NCBI GenBank assembly: GCA_013821605.1
Contig: JACDGP010000021.1
Coordinates: 1-54,435, forward strand
DNA length: 54,435 nt
From: Herpetosiphonaceae bacterium
GTDB lineage: Bacteria > Chloroflexota > Chloroflexia > Chloroflexales > Kallotenuaceae
Direction: 5' to 3'
The notes beneath the pieces are model-generated. The model had not been told where the DNA came from. It worked only from the letters and a program-made list of their open reading frames with translations, and made no database searches. Below are positions 27,246-34,802 of this stretch, one piece after another; within the stretch, counting starts at the first letter, position 1, and each line of letters begins with the position of its first letter. Position numbers and translations under genes: made by a program.

Positions 27246-28331
27246 GTGAAACCATTGCGGATCGCCTTCATTGATTCGTGGCTGCAGGCTCCTGCCGCTG
27301 GTAGCGGTACTGCTGTGGCCATTGGGGGTTTAGAGGCCGCGTTGCGCGAACGGGGCCACCTCGTTGATCGTCTTGCTCCCGTACCGGATCGGTGGCCGCT
27401 TACGTTGCGGCGCCTGCGCTTCAACCTGCTCTTGTCTCGCCACTTACAACGCTCCACCTATGATCTGGTTGTCGGTTTCGATATTGATGGCTGTGGCTTT
27501 GCGGTCGCGCCCAATAAGCCCTATGTGTGCAGCATCAAAGGCGTAATTGCCGAGGAACTGCAACATGAGCGTGGTCGTGTCTGGCTCTTGTTTCAAATCA
27601 TGGCCCGCATCGAGGGTTGGAATGCACGCCGTGCCCATCGCGTACTAACCGATAGTGCCTATGCTCGCGCTGCAGTTCATCAGCACTACCGCGTGCCATT
27701 AAATCGCCTTGGCCTCGTTCCCGAGGGTATTGACCTTGCGCACTGGCAAGCCACAGCGGCAGAGCTACATGCTAAACCACATCCCCATCCCACTATTCTC
27801 TGTGTGGCCCGCCAATATCATCGCAAGCATGTTGACGATCTGCTGTCAGCTGCCGCCCTGCTGCGCCGCCATCTTCCCGAGGTCAACATCAGGATTGTGG
27901 GCGATGGACCGGAGCATTCGGCTCTGTTGCAACAGGCAGACGAGCTAGGCTTAGCTGATTGTGTCACCTTTCTCCAAGACCTCTCCTTTCATGAACTGGT
28001 CCTTGAATACATCCAGGCCGATCTCTTCTGCTTACCCAGTCGCCAGGAGGGTTTTGGCATCGTTTTTTTGGAGGCGATGGCCTGCTGTAAGCCGATCGTC
28101 AGCACCAATTGCACCGCTATTCCCGAACTCGTCGTGCACGGCGAGACCGGCATTCTGGTTGCACCCGGCGATGTTGAGGCGCTGGCCGGTGCATTGTTTC
28201 TGCTGCTGACCGATGATGCGCGGCGTGTTGCGTATGGTCGTGCCGGTCGTGACCGTGTTGCTGCCTATACCTGGCAGCATAGTGCCGACCGGTTTTTGAG
28301 TGAAATTACACCCTTATTGGATACTACATAG
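27246..28331 (+). CDS. GT4 family glycosyltransferase
   Basis: A 361-residue GT-B enzyme starting at a GTG. The N-terminal loop is RIAFIDSWLQAPAAGSGTAV. The C-terminal half has ILCVARQYHRKHVDDLLSAA and the E-x7-E motif of LPSRQEGFGIVFLEAMA. It follows the GT2 gene by 12 bases, so the two probably build one glycan. Donor and acceptor are unknown. Confidence 0.86.
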   Translation: MKPLRIAFIDSWLQAPAAGSGTAVAIGGLEAALRERGHLVDRLAPVPDRWPLTLRRLRFNLLLSRHLQRSTYDLVVGFDIDGCGFAVAPNKPYVCSIKGVIAEELQHERGRVWLLFQIMARIEGWNARRAHRVLTDSAYARAAVHQHYRVPLNRLGLVPEGIDLAHWQATAAELHAKPHPHPTILCVARQYHRKHVDDLLSAAALLRRHLPEVNIRIVGDGPEHSALLQQADELGLADCVTFLQDLSFHELVLEYIQADLFCLPSRQEGFGIVFLEAMACCKPIVSTNCTAIPELVVHGETGILVAPGDVEALAGALFLLLTDDARRVAYGRAGRDRVAAYTWQHSADRFLSEITPLLDTT

Positions 28332-28340
28332 GAGACGAAG

Positions 28341-28619
28341 ATGCCGAAGTTAACCGCCGAAGAGGTCCGGGCGCAAGTTGCCGATCTTACCGGTTGGAAC
28401 GTCGATACCATGCTACGCAAGCACTACCACTTTCCCGATTTTCAAACCGCGATTGCTTGGGTCGTCCGTGTGGCCTTTTTGGCCGAAGCACACGCCCACC
28501 ATCCGGATCTGACCATTCGCTATAATCGCGTGGACGTCGCGCTAGAAACGCACGATCTCGGCGGTTTATCGGAAAAAGATGTCGCCTTAGCGCACGCCAT
28601 TGATGGTCTTGGTGGCTAA
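28341..28619 (+). CDS. phhB: 4a-hydroxytetrahydrobiopterin dehydratase (PCD/DCoH)
   Basis: A 92-residue pterin-4a-carbinolamine dehydratase. The full active-site pattern is present: EAHAHHPDLTIRYNRVDV and ETHDLGGLSEKD, including the HH pair and the later His. It dehydrates 4a-hydroxytetrahydropterin made by aromatic amino acid hydroxylases, and in some bacteria it supports molybdopterin synthesis. TAGGAG lies eight bases before ATG. It ends the fpg transcript but converges on a pterin-synthesis operon, so the function and the location match. Confidence 0.92.
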   Translation: MPKLTAEEVRAQVADLTGWNVDTMLRKHYHFPDFQTAIAWVVRVAFLAEAHAHHPDLTIRYNRVDVALETHDLGGLSEKDVALAHAIDGLGG

Positions 28620-28623
28620 GTGA

Positions 28624-28640
28624 AGCCGGCCTTACCGGCT
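28624..28640. terminator. short hairpin between convergent genes
   Basis: AGCCGG / CCGGCT stem with a 5-base loop, between the convergent dehydratase and reductase stops and overlapping the latter. No T-tract, so termination is uncertain. Confidence 0.3.
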
Positions 28641-29489
28641 AGGATCGTAGCGCGAGTGCAAGAATAGATAGTCACCACTGCGGTGCAAGCTCAGCAGCTT
28701 GCTTTGTGGTGGCTGCTCGGGTGAAAAGGCGATGCCTTCGACTAGGCTTGGTCGTGGTTCCTTGGGACTATTGCCGATCAAGATCGGGCTGAGTGTCACA
28801 AATTCGTCGTTAACCATCCCCGCTGCATGCAGACTGCCGTAGACCTGCGGTCCCCCTTCGCACAACAATGTGTTCACGCCGTAGTTGCGATGCAGCTGGC
28901 GTAGGAGTTGCTCCATGTCGAGCGTGTCGTCGGGCGCATAGACTTCGACGTGGGGCGCACAGTGCAATAGCTCTGCTGCGGCTTGCACTCCTGCCCGGGT
29001 TGTTGCCAGCAGTACGCGTAGGCCGGGTGTGCGGAAGGTTGGTGCGTCGAGTGCCGTAACTGTGCCACTGCGTGTCATGATCACGGTCATCGGTGTGCGA
29101 CTTCGTCCTTCCTGTTCCCGCAGCGTCTGCCAGGCCGCGCTATCTTCGGTGAAGACAGCATCAGGCGTCCAGATGTGATTGCCGGCGTTTGCCAGCGAAC
29201 TGCCGCCTATGAGTACCGCATCGGCGCGCGCTCGGAGCAGCCCCATCAGCCAGCGATCATGCACGTTGCGCCGACTGACATCGCCCCCGCCCATATGCCT
29301 AGGTATATTGAACGAAACCCGGCCGTCACGTGACATGACGAAGTTCGCATAAACATACGGGCAACCGGCGGGTGGCAGCAGGGGCCAACTGCTATATAGC
29401 TTGGCGAACGTGGGCGGGAGCATGTCGTCTCCTGTCTGTTCGTCAAACAACGTAATGAATGGTGTGCCCGGACCGTTCGGCGGACTCAT
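28632..29489 (-). CDS. RibD C-terminal / dihydrofolate-reductase-like reductase
   Basis: A 285-residue protein of the RibD-C/DHFR fold, NADPH-dependent. YVYANFVMSRDGRVSF starts the domain, ADAVLIGGSSL and LLCEGGPQVYGSL are the cofactor-loop motifs, and DEFVTLSPILIG ends the core. The N-terminal 'PFITLFDEQTGDD' stretch matches the usual lead-in of stand-alone members, which supports the 29489 start; an internal ATG at 29423 has a better ribosome site. It follows folE by 30 bases. Context suggests it reduces a pterin intermediate; a riboflavin-type role is less likely without other rib genes. Confidence 0.83.
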   Translation of the reverse strand: MSPPNGPGTPFITLFDEQTGDDMLPPTFAKLYSSWPLLPPAGCPYVYANFVMSRDGRVSFNIPRHMGGGDVSRRNVHDRWLMGLLRARADAVLIGGSSLANAGNHIWTPDAVFTEDSAAWQTLREQEGRSRTPMTVIMTRSGTVTALDAPTFRTPGLRVLLATTRAGVQAAAELLHCAPHVEVYAPDDTLDMEQLLRQLHRNYGVNTLLCEGGPQVYGSLHAAGMVNDEFVTLSPILIGNSPKEPRPSLVEGIAFSPEQPPQSKLLSLHRSGDYLFLHSRYDPSR

Positions 29490-29519
29490 ACAGCCCCAGT
29501 GGGATGCCTAAGGATCGCG

Positions 29520-30194
29520 CTAGCCCCGACTACGTCCATGTCCAACCAATTCCATGAACTCGGCCCGTGTGCGAGCATCAGTTTTGAAATCACCACGCAG
29601 CGCGCTCGTGACCATATTGGCATTTTCTTTCCGCACGCCGCGCATCATTGAGCACATATGGACGCCCTCAACGACGACTGCGACGCCATGCGCGTCCGTC
29701 GCTTTTTCCATAAACTCAGCGATCTGCTGGGTCAGCCGTTCCTGCACCTGCAGTCGGCGCGCAAACATGTCAACAATGCGCGGAATCTTGGACAGGCCGA
29801 TCACTTTGCCATGGGGGAGATAGGCGACGTGCGCTCGTCCAAAAAAGGGCAGCGTATGGTGCTCACACAAACTATAATATTGGATATCGCGCACCAGCAC
29901 CATCTCGTCATAATGCACCGTAAAAACGGCGTCATTAATCAGCGCTTGGGGATCGACATGATATCCCGCCGTCAGCTCGGCATACATCGTCGCCACGCGC
30001 TGAGGTGTACCGCTCAGCCCTTCACGATCCGGATCTTCGCCGATCTCGGTCAAAATCGTACGGACTGCCGCTTCGGTGCGCGGATTGGATTGGAACTGCA
30101 GCTGCTCCATTTTGCCGATACCGTTTGCGATGTCGAAGGTGGTATCTTCCAGACCCTCATCCATCCCCGGGTCGGTGTATTTCAGGATGCTCAT
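29520..30194 (-). CDS. folE: GTP cyclohydrolase I
   Basis: A 224-residue FolE. Zinc ligands are in [13 protein letters not shown] and [20 protein letters not shown] and ALINDAVF are family landmarks. It opens GTP to 7,8-dihydroneopterin triphosphate, the first step of folate and biopterin synthesis. About 30 extra residues precede the conserved core, with no recognisable domain. Its ATG overlaps the stop of the PTPS gene by four bases, so the enzyme and its downstream partner are translated together. Confidence 0.95.
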   Translation of the reverse strand: MSILKYTDPGMDEGLEDTTFDIANGIGKMEQLQFQSNPRTEAAVRTILTEIGEDPDREGLSGTPQRVATMYAELTAGYHVDPQALINDAVFTVHYDEMVLVRDIQYYSLCEHHTLPFFGRAHVAYLPHGKVIGLSKIPRIVDMFARRLQVQERLTQQIAEFMEKATDAHGVAVVVEGVHMCSMMRGVRKENANMVTSALRGDFKTDARTRAEFMELVGHGRSRG

Positions 30195-31009
30195 GGCTCG
30201 CTTACTCCATACTCAAACATATTGTTGGCCGTTTCCCATAGCCTGATCCAGTGTAAGCGAGTACCAAGTACCTGCTCCAGACACTCCCAAAGATACAGCA
30301 CGACATTTTCGGCGGTGGATGGACGGTCACGAAAGGCAGCTTGCTCACGATCAAGATGGGTATGATCGAGCTCGTCCAGCAGCGGCTGTACGGCCCGGTC
30401 AAGATCAACGATGTTCATGACCCTACCCGTTACCCGATCAACCGTTCCGCTGATTGTTACCTCAAAGCGATAATCATGACCATGCCCACTCTCGTTATTG
30501 CACTTGCCATACAACTGCTGATTCTCGCCGGGGCTCAACTGTGCACTATGCAAGCGGTGCGCCGCCGAAAAACTGTACGAGCGGCTGAAGTTTGCAGTCC
30601 CCCCCCCGTAAAAGTCGGCAAAGATGGCGGACGTTGCATACAGCCGCAAGCGGTGCAGGCGAATCGTGTGGGGTAATGCTGGCACGATGAGTGACCACAG
30701 GACTTGGACCAGATTCTCCGTCGTCGGCTGGCGGTCACGAAAATACGGCGTGTCCTCGTTCAGATGTTTGTGATCGAAGCGGTCCAGGACCACTTCTACA
30801 ATCCGTTTGAGTTCGACGATGTTGATGACCATGCCCGTCCGGTCATCCACCGGCCCGGCTACCGTCACTTCCAAAACATAATTATGGCCGTGCCCAAACG
30901 GTGTAGTAGCTTTGCCGAAAACTGCTTGATTTTGTCCTTCATTCCAGTCGGCATTCCAGCAGCGGTGGGCCGCCGAAAACTCAAACCGCTTGGTCGTCAA
31001 TACTTCCAT
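30191..31009 (-). CDS. double-domain 6-pyruvoyl-tetrahydropterin synthase, first domain degenerate
   Basis: A 272-residue tandem of two PTPS domains (1-135 and 140-272). Both keep the zinc histidines (H15, H40, H42; H151, H176, H178). Domain 2 has the full active site: Cys170 in [15 protein letters not shown]215-H216, and Glu259 in LWETANN. Domain 1 has Ala34 in place of the Cys ([14 protein letters not shown]) and Ala125 in place of the pterin-anchoring Glu (LYATSA). The motif GKCNN..GHGHxY is of the animal biopterin type rather than QueD type. It converts dihydroneopterin triphosphate to 6-pyruvoyl-tetrahydropterin. It is the first gene of the operon with folE and the reductase. Confidence 0.92.
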   Translation of the reverse strand: MEVLTTKRFEFSAAHRCWNADWNEGQNQAVFGKATTPFGHGHNYVLEVTVAGPVDDRTGMVINIVELKRIVEVVLDRFDHKHLNEDTPYFRDRQPTTENLVQVLWSLIVPALPHTIRLHRLRLYATSAIFADFYGGGTANFSRSYSFSAAHRLHSAQLSPGENQQLYGKCNNESGHGHDYRFEVTISGTVDRVTGRVMNIVDLDRAVQPLLDELDHTHLDREQAAFRDRPSTAENVVLYLWECLEQVLGTRLHWIRLWETANNMFEYGVSEP

Positions 31010-31119
31010 AGTAGTTGTCCATCAGTGCCATGCTTCTTTGAATTGCGCCCTAGCCACAGCATACCATAGGTGGTGGAGGGGTGCAGGTTGCCATAATTCG
31101 GTCCCAGGAGCAGTGATTG

Positions 31120-31128
31120 TGCTACACT
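31120..31128 (+). promoter_or_regulatory. extended -10 promoter of the sulfite-oxidase-fold gene
   Basis: TGC-TACACT. It predicts a start near 31135 and an untranslated leader of about 55 bases that contains the stem-loop at 31145-31170. Confidence 0.5.
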
Positions 31129-31144
31129 AGGTATACGCATTCCA

Positions 31145-31170
31145 CTTTCGCTTGAGAGGGAAAGCGAAAG
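31145..31170 (+). other. 5' leader stem-loop
   Basis: A perfect 9-bp stem (CTTTCGCTT with AAGCGAAAG) and an 8-base purine-only loop, six bases before the GTGGAGG ribosome site at 31176-31182. It may stabilise the mRNA or tune translation. Confidence 0.55.
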
Positions 31171-31189
31171 GCTAGGTGGAGGTTAAAAA

Positions 31190-31807
31190 ATGTTCGAGCG
31201 TTTTAAACAAAAGCATGATCGTACCCCCAAGGGTGCTACTGACCGTGTGCCGCCCGGTCAATATGTGACCGAAAAATTCCCGGTGCTACAATACGGTTCG
31301 GTGCCGAGCTATCAAGCGCTCGAGCAGACGTGGGACTTGCGGGTGTGGGGCGAGATTGAAAGTCCCCAAACCTTTTCGTTCGCTGAATTTCGCGCCTTGC
31401 CAGCAATCACGATCAAGACCGATATTCACTGTGTCACGCGCTGGAGTAAACTCGATACAACCTGGACTGGCGTACAGTTCAAAGAGTTTTTGAAACATAT
31501 TCCTGCCTTGAAACCAAGCGCGAAGTTTTTGTTGGCGCACTGTGAGCAGGGCTATACCGCGAATGTGCCGCTCGAAGTCATGGAGGACGACGAGGCTATG
31601 CTGGCATACAAGTTCGAAGCGCAAGAGCTCGAACCTGAGCATGGTTTTCCACTACGGCTGTTCGTGCCCCACAAGTATTTCTGGAAGTCGGCCAAGTGGT
31701 TGCGTGGCCTCGAATTCTTGCCCGAGGATAAGCTCGGCTTTTGGGAACGCTACGGCTATAATAATCACGCCGATCCCTGGCAGGAAGAGCGTTACAGCGA
31801 CGAATAG
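31190..31807 (+). CDS. cytoplasmic sulfite-oxidase-fold molybdopterin oxidoreductase
   Basis: A 205-residue protein made only of the SuoX/YedY molybdopterin-binding fold. IHCVTRWSKLDTTWTGV holds the molybdenum-ligand Cys, followed by HCEQGYTANVPLE and GFPLRLFVPHKYFWKSAKWL. No signal peptide, heme or dimerisation domain is present, unlike classical sulfite oxidase. The substrate is unknown; family members reduce or oxidise S- or N-oxides. No moco-synthesis gene is adjacent, although pterin genes lie just upstream. Confidence 0.88.
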   Translation: MFERFKQKHDRTPKGATDRVPPGQYVTEKFPVLQYGSVPSYQALEQTWDLRVWGEIESPQTFSFAEFRALPAITIKTDIHCVTRWSKLDTTWTGVQFKEFLKHIPALKPSAKFLLAHCEQGYTANVPLEVMEDDEAMLAYKFEAQELEPEHGFPLRLFVPHKYFWKSAKWLRGLEFLPEDKLGFWERYGYNNHADPWQEERYSDE

Positions 31808-31840
31808 GGCTACCGGTAGTACGTATTTCGCGCTGCAGTG

Positions 31841-31849
31841 TGCTAGAAT
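31841..31849 (+). promoter_or_regulatory. extended -10 promoter of hflX
   Basis: TGC-TAGAAT, 19 bases before ATG 31868. The leader is about 12 bases and contains GAGGTGAG. Confidence 0.6.
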
Positions 31850-31867
31850 ACGCGGACGAGGTGAGTT

Positions 31868-33226
31868 ATGCAGCATGAGGCACCATCCCAAACATCCCAC
31901 CGGCAGGGACAAACGACCGGCGTTGAGCTCCGTGCCTTATTAGTCGGCGTAGAGATATACCGTGAGCATAGCCCATGGAGTGCTGCTGACTCGCTGGACG
32001 AACTGGCACGGCTGGCAGACACTGCCGGTCTTGTTACCGTCGCTCAAGTATCGCAAAAGCTTTCTCGCCCGTTCCCTAAACACTATATTGGCCCGGGCAA
32101 GGTACAAGAAATCCGCGATCTGCGTGACTCCCTCAACTATGATGTCGTGGTCTTTGACGATGAGTTGACCGGCTCCCAAACCCGTAATTTAGAGGAAGAC
32201 CTCCAGGCGCGGGTCATTGATCGTACCCAGTTGATCTTGGACATTTTTGCCCAGCATGCGGCGACCCGTGAAGGGCGCTTACAGGTCGAGTTGGCACAAC
32301 ACCAGTATCTGCTACCACGCCTGCGCGGTCAGTGGGGTCACCTGTCACGTCAAACTGCAGCCAGCGTTGGTGGTGGTGCAATTGGTGTCCGCGGACCCGG
32401 CGAAACGCAGTTGGAAACCGACCGGCGCTTGGTCGGGCGGCGTATCGCATTTCTGAAAGCGCAGCTTGAAGAGGTTCGTGCCCACCGTGAGCGTTATCGT
32501 GAACGACGGCGGCAAACGGGCATTCCCGTGGTCTCGTTAGTTGGTTATACCAACGCCGGTAAGTCAACCCTCCTCAATGCGCTTTCTGGTGCAGCCGTTA
32601 AAGCTGAAAACCAACTGTTTGCTACGCTCGACCCTACGACACGCCAGGTTCAACTCCCTGGTAGCCGTACGATCTTGTTGACTGATACGGTCGGCTTTAT
32701 TCAACGCTTGCCCACCTCGCTGGTCGCTTCGTTTCGCGCCACCCTGGAAGAGATCGCTGAAGCCGATTTGTTATTACACGTTGTCGATATCACTCATCCC
32801 AACGCCGAGGAACAATCCGAAACGGTGCTTGAAACGCTGGCCGATCTCAATCTTGACGAGACGCCGGTTCTAACGGTGCTTAACAAGATCGATCAGCTTG
32901 AGGGCGTGACCCACGAAGAAAATCGTCACTTGCCCGAGGCGATGCATCTATCCCCTGACCATATTCCGGTCTCGGCCGAGCTTGGCTGGGGGCTAACGAC
33001 GTTAAAGGCTCGGATTGAGGCGGCCCTGGCCGGCCAAATGACCGATTTACAGGTTGTATTACCATATTCGCGTAGTGATCTAGTTGCTCAATGGCGGCAG
33101 TATGGTACGCTCGAACAAGAAGAGTACACCGCAGATGGCGTCCGCCTCAGTGGCAAGCTCCCGATCCAGCTGTTGAGCCAGTATACTGCTTATCGCCCGC
33201 TGCCAGCCAAGATGGTGGGGGTATAA
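31868..33226 (+). CDS. hflX: ribosome-associated GTPase HflX
   Basis: A 452-residue HflX. The N-terminal domain ends in the glycine-rich GVRGPGETQLETDRR signature, a coiled-coil linker follows, and the G domain shows GYTNAGKST (G1), DTVGF (G3) and NKID (G4). HflX splits stalled or hibernating 70S ribosomes. It is transcribed alone and meets the alkA-type gene tail to tail, with 10 bases between the stops. Confidence 0.95.
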   Translation: MQHEAPSQTSHRQGQTTGVELRALLVGVEIYREHSPWSAADSLDELARLADTAGLVTVAQVSQKLSRPFPKHYIGPGKVQEIRDLRDSLNYDVVVFDDELTGSQTRNLEEDLQARVIDRTQLILDIFAQHAATREGRLQVELAQHQYLLPRLRGQWGHLSRQTAASVGGGAIGVRGPGETQLETDRRLVGRRIAFLKAQLEEVRAHRERYRERRRQTGIPVVSLVGYTNAGKSTLLNALSGAAVKAENQLFATLDPTTRQVQLPGSRTILLTDTVGFIQRLPTSLVASFRATLEEIAEADLLLHVVDITHPNAEEQSETVLETLADLNLDETPVLTVLNKIDQLEGVTHEENRHLPEAMHLSPDHIPVSAELGWGLTTLKARIEAALAGQMTDLQVVLPYSRSDLVAQWRQYGTLEQEEYTADGVRLSGKLPIQLLSQYTAYRPLPAKMVGV

Positions 33227-33236
33227 ATCCCCCATC

Positions 33237-33869
33237 TCAAGAGACAAAAAACTCTCCTGGCAACGCTAAACTTCGCCACAGATACCACGAACCTACACTC
33301 CGATAAGGCTGCCAAGGCTCTGCAATGTCGCGGATACGTGGTCCTTTAGGCAGTTCATCGAGCCGGTAGGCACGTTGCACAGCCTGGCGAATGCCAAGAT
33401 CATCGACTGGCAAAACATCAGGTCGCAGCAAGGCGAAGATCAAATACATCTCGGCGGTCCAGCGTCCGATCCCTTTGACCTGCACCAGTTGCTCAATAAT
33501 CGCTTCGTCATCAAGCTGTGAGAGCAGAGCGAGATCAAGGAGTCCACGATGGACCTTGCCGGCCAGATCCAAGATGTACCGGGCCTTTTGGTTCGATAGC
33601 CCAGCTTCGCGTAAGCTTTCGGGCGTGTGTGCGAGTAAAGCAGTGGGCGTTAACGATCCAACGTGCTCGGTTAGACGTCGCAGGATCGCTATACTCGCCT
33701 TAACCGAGATTTGCTGGGACACGATGGCATCAACTAAGGCGTCGAAGCCTTGGACTGCAGGCTCGAGTGTGAATGGACCAACACGGTCGATAATGCGCCC
33801 GAGTGTTGGATCGCATGCTTGCAGATGGACCAAGGCATGCTCGGGGTCGAAGCTATAATCAATGGCCAC
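33237..33869 (-). CDS. DNA-3-methyladenine glycosylase, AlkA-type
   Basis: About 210 residues of the HhH-GPD superfamily. The hairpin reads VKGIGRWTAEMYLIFAL and the catalytic Asp lies in LPVDDLGIR. It removes alkylated purines. The start is placed at GTG 33869, which follows AGGAAGGAA by eight bases and matches family length; the frame runs on for another 116 codons but these lie over comF. A minus-strand CATAAT (33886-33891) may be its -10. Confidence 0.9.
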   Translation of the reverse strand: MAIDYSFDPEHALVHLQACDPTLGRIIDRVGPFTLEPAVQGFDALVDAIVSQQISVKASIAILRRLTEHVGSLTPTALLAHTPESLREAGLSNQKARYILDLAGKVHRGLLDLALLSQLDDEAIIEQLVQVKGIGRWTAEMYLIFALLRPDVLPVDDLGIRQAVQRAYRLDELPKGPRIRDIAEPWQPYRSVGSWYLWRSLALPGEFFVS

Positions 33870-33888
33870 GAGGTAGTTCCTTCCTATT

Positions 33889-34557
33889 ATGAGAGTGCGC
33901 CTGATGAACCGGCTGTGGACACATGTACTCGATCTTTTGTTCCCGCCGCGCTGTGCCGGTTGTGGCACGTACGGGGCCTGGTTCTGCCAGCCCTGCATAG
34001 CGCGTTGCCAACCCCTCACATCCACCGAGAATGCTCGTGAGCATGCCGTTTTACGCTCGACTTCATTAACAAGTAGTGCCGGCGTCTTTCGCTTTAGTTC
34101 ACCATTACGCGAAGCAATCCACAACTTGAAGTATAAGCGCCATTCGGTCCTCGCGGATCCCTTAGCGGAGTTGGCGGTACAAATTGCTGGGAGTGCCATC
34201 CCACTCGTCGATGCCATCGTGCCGGTTCCGTTATATGCCCGGCGTCAGCGTGAGCGTGGTTTTAATCAAGCCGAACTATTAGCCCAGGGCATCGGCCTGC
34301 GCCTCGATCTGCCGCTGCTCGCCCAAGGACTATGCCGCAAGCGTCCGACTCACCAACAGGTTGGACTTGATCGCACCGAACGCCGGGCGAATATGGTTGG
34401 TGCGTTTCGCTGGCAAGGATCTCCACCACCTCGTCGTGTGCTACTCCTTGATGATGTGGTAACGACTGGCGCAACCATGGAAGCGTGTGCCGCCGCACTC
34501 CGGTTGGCGGGGGCGGCGGAGGTGCATGGGTGGGCTATTGCTCGCGATGGCGTCTGA
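33889..34557 (+). CDS. ComF family phosphoribosyltransferase-like protein
   Basis: A 222-residue ComF. The N-terminal zinc-ribbon is CAGCG ... CQPC, and the PRPP-binding loop is VLLLDDVVTTGATMEACAAAL (core: DDVVTTGAT). ComF proteins assist DNA uptake in competent bacteria; the biochemical step is a helicase-associated one. The start could also be ATG 33904. It is divergent from the alkA-type gene with under 20 bases between starts, so its promoter (possibly TATAAT at 33854-33859) overlaps the neighbouring gene. Confidence 0.88.
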   Translation: MRVRLMNRLWTHVLDLLFPPRCAGCGTYGAWFCQPCIARCQPLTSTENAREHAVLRSTSLTSSAGVFRFSSPLREAIHNLKYKRHSVLADPLAELAVQIAGSAIPLVDAIVPVPLYARRQRERGFNQAELLAQGIGLRLDLPLLAQGLCRKRPTHQQVGLDRTERRANMVGAFRWQGSPPPRRVLLLDDVVTTGATMEACAAALRLAGAAEVHGWAIARDGV

Positions 34558-34748
34558 ATTAGCGATCTTTTGGTTGTCGATCCCTCGCTGGTCAAAGGTC
34601 CCCACCAGACCTATCATTTCAGTGGACTGCACGGGATAGCTAAGTCGGTCGGATTCTAGTTTGAATGTGATGGCGTAGCAGCTATTGGATAAGCGTACTG
34701 TCAGCCGGGCAACAGTCATAACCCATGGCTTACAACTGGTAAGCCAGG

Positions 34749-34754
34749 TATAGT
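34749..34754 (+). promoter_or_regulatory. candidate -10 before the secreted repeat protein
   Basis: TATAGT, 49 bases before ATG 34803. The -35 is weak. The intergenic stretch 34558-34802 shows nothing else recognisable. Confidence 0.35.
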
Positions 34755-34802
34755 GCAACCGTTCCTGCCGTGGTGTTGTATCCGGCACGTGAAAGGACTG
34801 CA

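Noticed and set aside
33870-34217. 116-codon N-terminal extension of the alkA-type gene
   Set aside because: It is antisense to comF and is low in family features; GTG 33869 has a good ribosome site and gives the usual length.
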